From contig JAZRXC010000017.1 in the NCBI GenBank assembly GCA_045600025.1, positions 1-37,694 on the forward strand: a stretch of 37,694 bases of DNA, read 5' to 3'. The stretch is from UBA3774 sp045600025. GTDB taxonomy: Bacteria; Bacillota; Clostridia; Lachnospirales; Lachnospiraceae. Under the pieces are notes generated by a model, which was not told the origin of the DNA, did not search any database, and saw nothing but the letters and a program-made list of their open reading frames with translations. Within the stretch, counting starts at the first letter, position 1, and each line of letters begins with the position of its first letter. Below are positions 15,025 through 23,413 of this stretch, piece after piece. The position numbers and the translations under genes were made by a program.

Positions 15025-16307
15025 TTCTTACTTATTTCGGTCTGTCCTCCCATGTAAGGCTGCAGCGCCTTGGGGATGGCTACGCTGCCGTCGGCGCGGA
15101 GATTGTTCTCAAGGAATGCAATCAGCATACGAGGCGGAGCAACGCAGGTATTGTTAAGGGTATGTGCAAGATATTTCTCGCCCTTTTCGTTCTGAACACG
15201 AATCTTCAGGCGGCGTGCCTGCGCGTCACCGAGGTTAGAGCAGCTGCCGACTTCGAAATATTTTTTCTGTCTGGGTGACCAGGCTTCAACGTCAAGAGAT
15301 TTAACCTTGAGGTCGGCAAGGTCGCCGGAGCAGCACTCGAGTGTACGAACCGGGATGTCCAGAGTGCGGAAGAAGTCAACCGTATTCTGCCACAGTTTGT
15401 CAAACCACATGGGGGAATCCTCGGGCTTGCAGACAACGATCATCTCCTGCTTCTCAAACTGGTGAATGCGGTAAACGCCGCGCTCTTCTATGCCATGAGC
15501 GCCTTTTTCCTTACGGAAACAGGGCGAATAGCTGGTATATGTATAGGGAAGGTCTTTTTCTTCGAGGATGGTGTCGATGAAGCTGCCGATCATGGAGTGC
15601 TCGCTTGTACCGATGAGATACAGGTCCTCTCCCTCGATCTTGTACATCATTGAATCCATCTCCGCGAAGCTCATAACTCCGTCAACCACGGAGCTTCTGA
15701 TCATATAAGGCGGAATAACATATGTAAAACCGCGGCCGATCATGAAGTCGCGCGCATAGCTTAAGATTGATGAATGCAGTCTTGCGATGTCTCCCTTCAG
15801 GTAATAGAAGCCATTACCTGCTACGCGGCCCGCTGCGTCAAGATCTATACCGTTAAAGGTCTCCATGATTTCTGTGTGGTAGGGGATCTCGAAATCCGGA
15901 ACTACCGGCTCGCCGTAACGCTGAACTTCAACATTTTCCGAATCATCTTTACCAATGGGAACAGACGAATCGATGATGTTCGGGATAATCATCATCTTCT
16001 TCAAAAGCTCTGCTTCTACCTCTTTCTCTCTGGCAGAGAGCTCATCTATTCTGGCGCCGTCCGTGGCAACCTTTTTCTTCACCTCTTCGGCCTCGTCACG
16101 CTTACCCTGCGCCATCAGCGCGCCGATCTCCTTGGAAATCTTGTTGCGCTCTGCCCGCAGCGATTCTACCTCCTGCTTGATGTCGCGGTTCTCTCTGTCA
16201 AGAGCAATAACCTCATCTACAAGCGGGAGCTTTGCATCCTGAAACTTGTTGCGAATGTTTTGCTTTACTATCTCAGGGTTCTCCCTGACAAATTTAATAT
16301 CCAGCAT
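15021..16307 (-). CDS. serS: Seryl-tRNA synthetase with atypical motif 3
   Basis: Class II aminoacyl-tRNA synthetase charging tRNA-Ser, 428 residues. The N-terminal tRNA-binding coiled coil (about 28-100) is rich in Glu/Lys/Arg. The catalytic domain has motif 2 as FRKEKGAHGIEERGVYRIHQF and motif 3 as LNNTCVAPPRMLIAFLENN, followed by the conserved ending DGSVAIPKALQPYMGG. Motif 3 differs from the common bacterial form (LNGSGLAVGRTLVA in E. coli), although the class-defining Arg is kept. This places it in a divergent SerRS clade, which some Clostridia and archaea are recalled to share. A CGGAGG site lies upstream of the ATG; gyrA ends 19 bases before it and the ATPase start overlaps its stop. 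Confidence 0.95.
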   Translation of the reverse strand: MLDIKFVRENPEIVKQNIRNKFQDAKLPLVDEVIALDRENRDIKQEVESLRAERNKISKEIGALMAQGKRDEAEEVKKKVATDGARIDELSAREKEVEAELLKKMMIIPNIIDSSVPIGKDDSENVEVQRYGEPVVPDFEIPYHTEIMETFNGIDLDAAGRVAGNGFYYLKGDIARLHSSILSYARDFMIGRGFTYVIPPYMIRSSVVDGVMSFAEMDSMMYKIEGEDLYLIGTSEHSMIGSFIDTILEEKDLPYTYTSYSPCFRKEKGAHGIEERGVYRIHQFEKQEMIVVCKPEDSPMWFDKLWQNTVDFFRTLDIPVRTLECCSGDLADLKVKSLDVEAWSPRQKKYFEVGSCSNLGDAQARRLKIRVQNEKGEKYLAHTLNNTCVAPPRMLIAFLENNLRADGSVAIPKALQPYMGGQTEISKK

Positions 16308-16326
16308 ATCTGCTGCCTCCGAAATA

Positions 16327-18825
16327 TTATAATAGATCCATCATAAGCTGATTATCGTCAGCCTTTTCTTCGTCGTCCTTGACTCTTGTAACGCCTGCAA
16401 CCGCAACGTTTTGTGCAATGTTTATAAGGCGTACGCCGGAAGTAATACGGCCGAGTCTGCTGATATCCTTAACCTTGAGTCTTATAACAATACCCTCGGT
16501 AGTGATAATCATGATGTCCTCATCCTTTTTAACAGCCTTGGCTGCAATAAGGTCGCCGGTCTTGGGAACTATCTTGTAGCACTTAACGCCCTTGCCACCA
16601 CGATGCTGAACGGTGAACTCATCGAGCTTGGTTCTCTTACCCATGCCTCTTGCGGATACAAAGAGAATCGTATCGCCGTCAGTATCAAGCTGCATGCCGA
16701 CTACTTCATCACCGCCTGTAAGCTTGATGCCGTATACTCCCTGCGAGCCTCTGCCGGTAGGACGAACATCCTGCTCGTTAAATCTGATCATCATTCCCTT
16801 CTTGGTCATAAGGAAGATATCGCGTTCGCCATTTGTGAACTTAACATCAATAAGCTCATCATTGCTGCCCTCTTTGATTCCGATGGCGCGCTTGCCGTTA
16901 TTTCTTATATCGGCAAATTCCTTAAGATCACACTTCTTAACCATGCCGTTCTTGGTTGCCATGAACAGATAGCAGCCTTCGTAGAACTCCTTGGCAGGAA
17001 TAACCGAAGTAACCTTCTCTCCACCGATAAGGTGCAGGAGGTTAACGATTGCCGTGCCTCTTGCGGTGCGGCTTGCTTCCGGAATCTCATAAGCCTTAAG
17101 CGTGTAGACCTTACCGAGGTTGGTAAAGAACATCAGAGCATTGTGATTGGTAGTCATAAGAAGCTCTGTGATGTAGTCCTCGTCGATGGTCTGCATGCCC
17201 TTAATGCCCTTACCGCCGCGGTTCTGGCTCTTGAAATTATCGACGCTCATACGCTTGATGTATCCGAGATGAGTCATAGCGATAACGGTAGGATCATTTG
17301 GAATGATATCCTCCATAGATATTTCGGAATCACCTTCATCGGGACCGATTATGGTCTTTCTGTCGTCGCCGTATTTGTCGGAAATAACAAGAAGTTCGCC
17401 CTTGATAACTCCGAGAAGCTTGTTCTCATCCGCGAGAATAGCCTTGTACTCGGATATCTTAATCTGAAGCTCCTGATATTCTTTCTCCAGCTTGTCGCGC
17501 TCAAGACCTGTGAGAGCACGAAGTCTCATATCGATGATTGCCTGAGCCTGCGCGTCTGATAAGCCGAAACGCTTCATGAGTTCTTCCTTTGCTTCGTTAG
17601 GGGTGTCGGAGCCTCTTACGATGCGGATGATCTCATCAATATTGTCAAGCGCAATTAAGAGACCCTCTAAGATGTGAGCTCTCTCCTGCGCCTTGTTTAA
17701 ATCGTATTTTGTTCTGCGGGTAACAACCTCTTCCTGATGTGCAAGGTAGTAGTTCAGCATCTCCATAAGGTTGAGAACCTTAGGCTCGCCGTCAACTAAT
17801 GCAAGGTTGATAACACCGAAAGTATCCATCATCTGTGTGTGCTTGTAGAGACGATTCAGGATGACATTTGCATTTGCGTCCTTCTTAATCTCAATAACAA
17901 TGCGCATACCCTCGCGGTTGGATTCATCACGCAGATCGGTAATTCCTTCGACTTTCTTTTCCTTATAAAGATCGGCAATCTTCTCGATAAGACGAGCTTT
18001 GTTAACCATGTAAGGAATCTCGGTAACTATGATGCGCTGCTTGCCGTTTGGCATCGGCTCTATTTCGCTGACCGCTTTCATAATAACCTTGCCGCGTCCG
18101 GTACGATAAGCTTCCTCAATGCCGCTCTTACCGACTATAGTAGCGCCGGTAGGAAAATCCGGACCGGGGATTATAGTCATAAGCTCTTCAATCGTAGTCT
18201 CAGTACCTGCTACGCGGTTATCTATGATGCGTGTAACCGCTGCAATAACCTCGCGAAGATTGTGAGGGGGAATGTTGGTGGCCATGCCGACTGCGATACC
18301 ACTGCCGCCGTTTACCAAAAGATTCGGAAAACGTGCCGGCAGTACCTCGGGCTCTTTCTCTGTATCATCAAAGTTCGGTACGAAATTAACTGTATCCTTG
18401 TTGATGTCTGCAAGCATTTCAACAGACAGCTTGGAAAGACGAGCCTCTGTGTAACGCATGGCAGCTGCGCCGTCGCCGTCGATGGAGCCGAAGTTACCGT
18501 GACCGTCTACCAGAGTGTATCTGGTATTGAAAGGCTGCGCGAGTTTTACCAATGCATCGTAAATGGAGGAATCACCGTGAGGATGGTATTTACCCATCGT
18601 ATCACCGACAATACGCGCGCACTTTCTGTGAGGCTTGTCGGGGCCGTTATTCAGTTCGTTCATAGAGTGGAGGATACGACGCTGAACGGGCTTTAGACCG
18701 TCGCGTACATCCGGGATGGCACGTGACACGATAACGCTCATTGCGTAATCGATATACGAATCCTCCATTGTTTTTTTCAGGTCCACATCATGGATCTTGT
18801 CATAATCAAAAATGGTTGCGTCCAT
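16327..18825 (-). CDS. gyrA: DNA gyrase subunit A
   Basis: Breakage-reunion subunit of DNA gyrase, 832 residues, normal for the family. The N-terminus has YAMSVIVSRAIPDVRDGLKP and QRRILHSM. The catalytic tyrosine is in AAMRYTEARLS. The quinolone-resistance region reads GKYHPHGDSSIYDALV, with Ser at the position equivalent to E. coli Ser83-Asp87 region and no obvious resistance substitution. The GyrA-box characteristic of gyrase as opposed to topoisomerase IV is present as QNRGGKG near residue 533. Beta-pinwheel blades fill the C-terminus, ending in an acidic tail (DDEEKADDNQLMMDLL). The ribosome site is AAGGAGGG. It follows gyrB by 14 bases and the two form the supercoiling enzyme together. 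Confidence 0.98.
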   Translation of the reverse strand: MDATIFDYDKIHDVDLKKTMEDSYIDYAMSVIVSRAIPDVRDGLKPVQRRILHSMNELNNGPDKPHRKCARIVGDTMGKYHPHGDSSIYDALVKLAQPFNTRYTLVDGHGNFGSIDGDGAAAMRYTEARLSKLSVEMLADINKDTVNFVPNFDDTEKEPEVLPARFPNLLVNGGSGIAVGMATNIPPHNLREVIAAVTRIIDNRVAGTETTIEELMTIIPGPDFPTGATIVGKSGIEEAYRTGRGKVIMKAVSEIEPMPNGKQRIIVTEIPYMVNKARLIEKIADLYKEKKVEGITDLRDESNREGMRIVIEIKKDANANVILNRLYKHTQMMDTFGVINLALVDGEPKVLNLMEMLNYYLAHQEEVVTRRTKYDLNKAQERAHILEGLLIALDNIDEIIRIVRGSDTPNEAKEELMKRFGLSDAQAQAIIDMRLRALTGLERDKLEKEYQELQIKISEYKAILADENKLLGVIKGELLVISDKYGDDRKTIIGPDEGDSEISMEDIIPNDPTVIAMTHLGYIKRMSVDNFKSQNRGGKGIKGMQTIDEDYITELLMTTNHNALMFFTNLGKVYTLKAYEIPEASRTARGTAIVNLLHLIGGEKVTSVIPAKEFYEGCYLFMATKNGMVKKCDLKEFADIRNNGKRAIGIKEGSNDELIDVKFTNGERDIFLMTKKGMMIRFNEQDVRPTGRGSQGVYGIKLTGGDEVVGMQLDTDGDTILFVSARGMGKRTKLDEFTVQHRGGKGVKCYKIVPKTGDLIAAKAVKKDEDIMIITTEGIVIRLKVKDISRLGRITSGVRLINIAQNVAVAGVTRVKDDEEKADDNQLMMDLL

Positions 18826-18839
18826 ATATGTTTCCCTCC

Positions 18840-20777
18840 TTAGATATCCAGATTCTTAACAAACTTGGCGTTTGTTTCGATAAATTCACGGCGAGGCTCA
18901 ACCTTATCGCCCATAAGCGTGGTAAATGTAAGATCGATTTCAGCCTCAGCCTCTTCGTCCATATTTACACGAAGCAGTACGCGGCGCTCGGGATCCATGG
19001 TGGTCTCCCAAAGCTGCTCTGCATCCATCTCACCAAGGCCTTTATAACGCTGGATAGTATTGTTGCCGTCGCGGCCGATTTCTTTCATGATTTTGTCGAG
19101 CTCTTCGTCGCTGTATGCGTACCAAACCTTCTTGTTCTTCTCAACTTTGTAAAGCGGAGGCTGTGCAAGATATACATGGCCCTGTTTAATAAGCTCCGGC
19201 ATGAAACGATACAGGAATGTCAGCATAAGTGTTGCGATGTGAGCACCGTCAACATCGGCATCGGTCATGATAATGATCTTATGATAACGAAGCTTACTGA
19301 TATCAAAGTCATCATGGATACCCGTGCCGAAGGCGGTAATCATAGTCTTAATCTCGGCATTTGCATAAATCTTATCAAGACGCGCCTTCTCAACGTTCAG
19401 AATCTTACCACGAAGAGGAAGGATGGCCTGAGTTGCTCTGGTACGAGCCTCTTTGGCGGAACCGCCTGCGGAGTCACCCTCTACGATGAAGATTTCGCAA
19501 TTCTCGGGGTTCTTGTCGGAGCAATCTGCAAGCTTACCCGGCAGGGCAAATCCTTCAAGCGCTCCTTTACGTCTTGTAATATCCTTAGCTCTTCTTGCGG
19601 CGGCACGTGCGCGCTGAGCAAGGATTGCTTTATCGCAAATAATCTTTGCTGTTGTAGGATTCTGCTCCAGGAAGTAAGTAACCTGTTCTGATACGATGGT
19701 ATCTACGGCACCTCTTGCTTCGCTGTTACCGAGCTTCTGCTTGGTCTGTCCTTCAAACTGAGGGTCCTCAATCTTAACGCTTATGATAGCGGTAAGTCCT
19801 TCACGGATATCATCACCGGAGAGGTTCTCTTCGTTATCCTTAAGGAGCTTGTTCTTGCGCGCATAATCATTGAACGTCTTTGTAAGGGCGCTCTTAAATC
19901 CTGCAAGATGCATGCCTCCCTCGGGAGTGATGATATTATTTACGAAGCTGAATGTACTCTCATTGAAAGAGTCATTGTGCTGGAAAGCCGTCTCTACATA
20001 TACACCGTCCTTGGTGCCTTCGCAGTAAATAACGTCCTTGTACAGAACCTCTTTGCTGCTGTTAAGATAGGTAACGAATTCCTTGATACCACCTTCATAA
20101 TGGAAGACGTCGTCGCGCTTATTCTCACGCAGATCATGAAGAGTAATCTTCAGATTCTTGGTAAGGAAAGCCGTTTCACGCAGACGCTGCTTTAACGTAT
20201 CGTAATCATATACGGTATCGTCAAATATGGTCTTGTCGGGCAGGAAGGTGATTTTTGTACCTGTACGACCCTTGCGGCAGGTAGTTACAACGTGAAGCTT
20301 TTCTACAGTTTTGCCGCGCTCAAAACGCTGCTCATGTACTTCCCCGTCATGATATATATCAACCTGCAGCCACTCAGACAGGGCGTTAACAACAGAAGCG
20401 CCAACGCCGTGCAGTCCGCCGGATACCTTGTATCCTCCACCGCCGAACTTACCGCCGGCATGCAGCACGGTAAATACTACTTCTACCGCAGGGATGCCTG
20501 CCTTCGGATGAATACCTATCGGGATACCACGTCCGTTGTCTTCTACGGTGATAGAATTGTCTTTATTTATCCAGACTTCTATCTCAGAACAGTAACCGGC
20601 GAGGGCTTCGTCTACCGCATTGTCCACTATCTCATATACAAGATGATGGAGTCCGCGGGAAGAAGTTGTACCGATGTACATACCCGGACGTTTTCTTACG
20701 GCTTCAAGACCTTCCAGAATCTGGATTTGGTCAGCACCGTATTCCTGGTCAACATTTGTTAAATTTTCTTCACTCAT
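18840..20777 (-). CDS. gyrB: DNA gyrase subunit B
   Basis: ATPase subunit of gyrase, 645 residues. The GHKL ATP site shows EIVDNAVDEALAGYC (catalytic Glu and Mg-binding Asn), DNGRGIPIGIHPKAG and the ATP lid GGKFGGGGYKVSGGLHGVGASVVNALS. The QTKQKLGNSEAR transducer region follows with its conserved Lys. The TOPRIM domain carries EGDSAGGSAKEAR, PLRGKILNVEKAR and DADVDGAHIATL. The tail includes IQRYKGLGEMDAEQLWETTMDP. All catalytic residues expected are present. It begins 5 bases after recF, with its AAAGGA ribosome site lying at the end of the recF frame. Confidence 0.98.
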   Translation of the reverse strand: MSEENLTNVDQEYGADQIQILEGLEAVRKRPGMYIGTTSSRGLHHLVYEIVDNAVDEALAGYCSEIEVWINKDNSITVEDNGRGIPIGIHPKAGIPAVEVVFTVLHAGGKFGGGGYKVSGGLHGVGASVVNALSEWLQVDIYHDGEVHEQRFERGKTVEKLHVVTTCRKGRTGTKITFLPDKTIFDDTVYDYDTLKQRLRETAFLTKNLKITLHDLRENKRDDVFHYEGGIKEFVTYLNSSKEVLYKDVIYCEGTKDGVYVETAFQHNDSFNESTFSFVNNIITPEGGMHLAGFKSALTKTFNDYARKNKLLKDNEENLSGDDIREGLTAIISVKIEDPQFEGQTKQKLGNSEARGAVDTIVSEQVTYFLEQNPTTAKIICDKAILAQRARAAARRAKDITRRKGALEGFALPGKLADCSDKNPENCEIFIVEGDSAGGSAKEARTRATQAILPLRGKILNVEKARLDKIYANAEIKTMITAFGTGIHDDFDISKLRYHKIIIMTDADVDGAHIATLMLTFLYRFMPELIKQGHVYLAQPPLYKVEKNKKVWYAYSDEELDKIMKEIGRDGNNTIQRYKGLGEMDAEQLWETTMDPERRVLLRVNMDEEAEAEIDLTFTTLMGDKVEPRREFIETNAKFVKNLDI

Positions 20778-20782
20778 ATATA

Positions 20783-21880
20783 TTATCCTTTTCCTTTGTT
20801 TTCACTTACAACTTGACCATCCTCGATAAGGAAGGTTTTGTTTATGTGAAAGCTATGCAATACAAAATCATCAAGTCCGGTACAGGTTATGACCGTCTGT
20901 ATACCGGAAATACTGTCCAGCAGGCGTTTTTGCCGGCCTTCGTCGAGTTCCGAAAGAACATCGTCAAGAAGAAGTATCGGGAGCTGTCCCGTCTTCTTCT
21001 TAACAATTTCTATCTCCGCTAATTTCAGCGAAAGTGCCGCCGTACGCTGCTGTCCCTGCGAACCGAATTTTTTCACATCTATGCCGTTTAATAAAAACTG
21101 CATGTCGTCCCTGTGAGGTCCTATGAGGCTGTTGCGTGCTGCAATTTCTGCCTTTTCATGAGACAAAACTTTGCTTCTGAACTCTCCCGCCTCCGAACTC
21201 GGATCGTATACTATATCTATCTCTTCAGTTCCTCCTGTGATAGAGGAATGAATCGGCTTCATGATACCTGCGAGCTCTTTTATAAAGTCCGCGCGTTTTT
21301 CAATAATCGGTGTGCCGTAATTAATCAGCTGTTCATTCCACACGCTGAGTGTATCAGCGAGAGACGGATTATCTTCTATTTGCTTTAAGAGCTTATTTTT
21401 CTGTCCGAGCAAATGGTTGTAATTAATAAGGTTCGTTGTGTAAATCTTATCTAATTGGCACAGCTCACTATCAAGAAAGTTTCTGCGCTCCTGCGGCGAG
21501 CTTTTAACTATCGCCATATCTTCCGGGGAAAATAAAACCACATGCATAAATCCCAGAAGTTCTACTGCTCTCTTTAACACAATGCCGTCTATTGCAATTC
21601 CCTTGCGCACACCCTTCTTAAGGTGAACATCAATGCGATGCGGAATTCCGTCCTGTTCGGCTATTAGCTTAAGGTGGGCTTCCTTAGCGCCGAATCTTAT
21701 GATGTCGCTATCAGAAGTTCCTTTATAGGAATGGCCGAGACCGCAGTAATAGATTGCTTCAAGCGCACTGGTCTTTCCGTGTCCGTTCTGTCCGTAGAAA
21801 ACGGTAGTAAGCGGAGAAAGCTCCAGCGTGGCATTTTTATAATTTCTGTAATCGGATATTTCAACCGATTTAATAATCAT
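20783..21880 (-). CDS. recF: DNA replication and repair protein RecF
   Basis: SMC/ABC-like ATPase of 365 residues that helps load RecA at gapped DNA. Walker A is GQNGHGKTS (about residues 30-38). The N-terminal Leu-rich ISDYRNYKNATLELSP is typical. The coiled region lies mid-protein. The signature is SQGQQRTAALSLKLAE and Walker B LPILLLDDVLSELDEGRQ. The start codon overlaps the yaaA stop (ATGA), which indicates translational coupling and sets the start. Confidence 0.97.
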   Translation of the reverse strand: MIIKSVEISDYRNYKNATLELSPLTTVFYGQNGHGKTSALEAIYYCGLGHSYKGTSDSDIIRFGAKEAHLKLIAEQDGIPHRIDVHLKKGVRKGIAIDGIVLKRAVELLGFMHVVLFSPEDMAIVKSSPQERRNFLDSELCQLDKIYTTNLINYNHLLGQKNKLLKQIEDNPSLADTLSVWNEQLINYGTPIIEKRADFIKELAGIMKPIHSSITGGTEEIDIVYDPSSEAGEFRSKVLSHEKAEIAARNSLIGPHRDDMQFLLNGIDVKKFGSQGQQRTAALSLKLAEIEIVKKKTGQLPILLLDDVLSELDEGRQKRLLDSISGIQTVITCTGLDDFVLHSFHINKTFLIEDGQVVSENKGKG

Positions 21881-22086
21881 GCCTGAACCTTTACACTCTG
21901 CCCGTCAAAAGTTACTTCATCGCCCGGGCGTATTTTTTTGCCGCGCTGAAGTTCTATGGCGCCATTTACCAGGACTTTTCCTGCTGTTATGACATCCTTT
22001 GCTTCAAGTCCGCTATCTACCAGTCCCGCTGCTTTTAGAAGCTGACCGAGTTTTATATATTCATCTCTGATAGTAAATGTATTCAT
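21877..22086 (-). CDS. yaaA: S4-domain RNA-binding protein YaaA
   Basis: Small protein of 69 residues consisting almost wholly of an S4-like RNA-binding fold: FIKLGQLLKAAGLVDSG-type helix region, then KDVITAGKVLVNGA and KKIRPGDEVTFDG. It occupies the conserved position between dnaN and recF in Gram-positives, where orthologues are associated with ribosome assembly. Its start overlaps the dnaN stop by one base (TGATG) and its stop overlaps recF by four, so three consecutive genes are translationally linked. Confidence 0.92.
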   Translation of the reverse strand: MNTFTIRDEYIKLGQLLKAAGLVDSGLEAKDVITAGKVLVNGAIELQRGKKIRPGDEVTFDGQSVKVQA

Positions 22087-23189
22087 CAGTTGCTTATAAA
22101 GTTAATCGGAAGAATCAGGTAAATGTAGTTGTTCTCTGCGTCTCTGATGAAGCAAGGAGTCTTAGGATTGGTCATGTAAAGACTTACTTCGTCTTCATCA
22201 ATCGCACGCAGCGCTTCTGATAAGAATCTCGGGTTAAATCCTATAAGAAGATTCTGACCTTCTTTTTTACCCTCAACGGTTTCACGCATTGTTCCGATAA
22301 CTGATGTAAGTGAAGCCTCAAGGCCTTCATCATTTATATTGAATACTATCGGCTTCTTGTCTGTTTCTCTTACGAGGAGCATTGATCTGTCGATGGTATC
22401 AAGTAAATCTTTTCTTGATAAGGTCAGCTTTGTCTCATAATCTGAACTTATCATCTTGTCTACTTTAAAATATTGTCCGTCTATTAATCTGGACAGCACA
22501 ACAGTTGTTCCGAATTCAAATACGATGTAATTATCGGTGAAGAAAATATATACATCTTTTTCAGCATCGCCGGGAACAATTCGGCTGATTTCATTAAGAG
22601 ATTTACCCGGAACGATTACGCTTCTCTCAGCATAATTGTCGCGCAGCTTAATATTTCTTATTGAAATACGATGTCCGTCAAGAGAAACAACCTTTAAGTT
22701 ATTATCTTTTATTTCAAAAAGTTCGCCTGTCATGGTTTTATTGTTATCGTTCTGGGCAATTGAGAAAATTGTCTGACGGATAACTTCTTTTAATGTAAAT
22801 TCAGATACGCAAATATATTCCTTTGTTTCAACTTCCGGAATCTTTACAAATTCTTCTGCACTTTTTCCGGGTATGCTGAAGTGCGCATTTCCGCAGTCAA
22901 TGGTAATCCTGAGATCTTTTTCAAGTAAAAGAACTTCTCCTTCAGGAAGCTTTCTTATAATTTCAGAGAAGAGTTTAGCATCAAGAGCCACCTCTCCCTC
23001 TTCTATTACTTTACCTTTTACTTTTGTTTCAATTGCGAGTTCCATATCATTTCCGGATATTTTAATGGAATCTCCTTTTGCTTCTATTAGAATACAAGAG
23101 AGTATCGGCATAGTTGTTTTTGTGGATACTGCTCTCATGGCAATAGAAGTTGCTTCGATAAGATCGTTCTTGTTAAATGAAAGTTTCAT
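22086..23189 (-). CDS. dnaN: DNA polymerase III beta sliding clamp
   Basis: Processivity clamp of 367 residues forming a dimeric ring on DNA. The three repeated clamp folds are visible: the first starting MKLSFNKNDLIEA with TTMPILSCILIEA, the second after about residue 125 (FTLKEVIRQTIFSIAQND and MTGELFEIKDNNLKVVSLDGHR), and the third ending with NPRFLSEALRAID and YIYLILPINF. The length is normal. An AAAGGA ribosome site lies about nine bases upstream. It is separated from dnaA by 215 bases containing part of the origin. Confidence 0.98.
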   Translation of the reverse strand: MKLSFNKNDLIEATSIAMRAVSTKTTMPILSCILIEAKGDSIKISGNDMELAIETKVKGKVIEEGEVALDAKLFSEIIRKLPEGEVLLLEKDLRITIDCGNAHFSIPGKSAEEFVKIPEVETKEYICVSEFTLKEVIRQTIFSIAQNDNNKTMTGELFEIKDNNLKVVSLDGHRISIRNIKLRDNYAERSVIVPGKSLNEISRIVPGDAEKDVYIFFTDNYIVFEFGTTVVLSRLIDGQYFKVDKMISSDYETKLTLSRKDLLDTIDRSMLLVRETDKKPIVFNINDEGLEASLTSVIGTMRETVEGKKEGQNLLIGFNPRFLSEALRAIDEDEVSLYMTNPKTPCFIRDAENNYIYLILPINFISN

Positions 23190-23413
23190 GACGGCGTCCT
23201 TTCTTTTTATTTATTAATTTTTAGTAGTATTAGTAGTAGAAGCTGTGAATATGTGAAATTAGCTGTTTTTGTTGATAAATACTACATTTTTTGTATGGAT
23301 AAGTCTGTGGATAACGTGTAAAAACATATGAATAACTTTTTGTTTTTCCACAGGATATTTAAGGTAGTAATTATCGACAATTTATAACCTTTTTTAATCA
23401 CAGGTTATCCACT
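23190..23413. other. oriC, dnaA-dnaN portion (incC-like): DnaA boxes, trio element and AT-rich unwinding region
   Basis: The dnaA-dnaN intergenic stretch carries a cluster of DnaA boxes (consensus TTATNCACA / TGTGNATAA). One is perfect: TGTGGATAA at 23306-23314. Eight-of-nine matches are TGTGAATAT 23244-23252, TGTTGATAA 23270-23278, TATGGATAA 23294-23302, TATGAATAA 23327-23335, TTTTCCACA 23344-23352, TTATCGACA 23371-23379 and TTATCCACT 23405-23413 (overlapping the dnaA stop codon). Five of the boxes next to the trio element share one orientation. The last roughly 25 bases towards dnaN (about 23200-23225) are very AT-rich. Confidence 0.85.
23222..23239 (+). other. DnaA-trio-like element (six trinucleotides)
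   Basis: TAG TAG TAT TAG TAG TAG on the plus strand, i.e. 3'-GAT-5' repeats with one 3'-TAT-5', matching the published trio pattern 3'-[G/A]A[T/A]-5' apart from that one unit. An AAGC spacer then separates it from the box TGTGAATAT. On the other side is the AT-rich stretch next to dnaN. This is the order box, GC-containing spacer, trio, unwinding region described for Bacillus. Confidence 0.78.

Noticed and set aside
16411..17559. Long open frame (382 codons) on the plus strand
   Set aside because: It lies wholly antisense to gyrA, has no ribosome site and no recognisable domain. The same applies to long plus-strand frames at 17839-18696 and 18741-19691, antisense to gyrA and gyrB.
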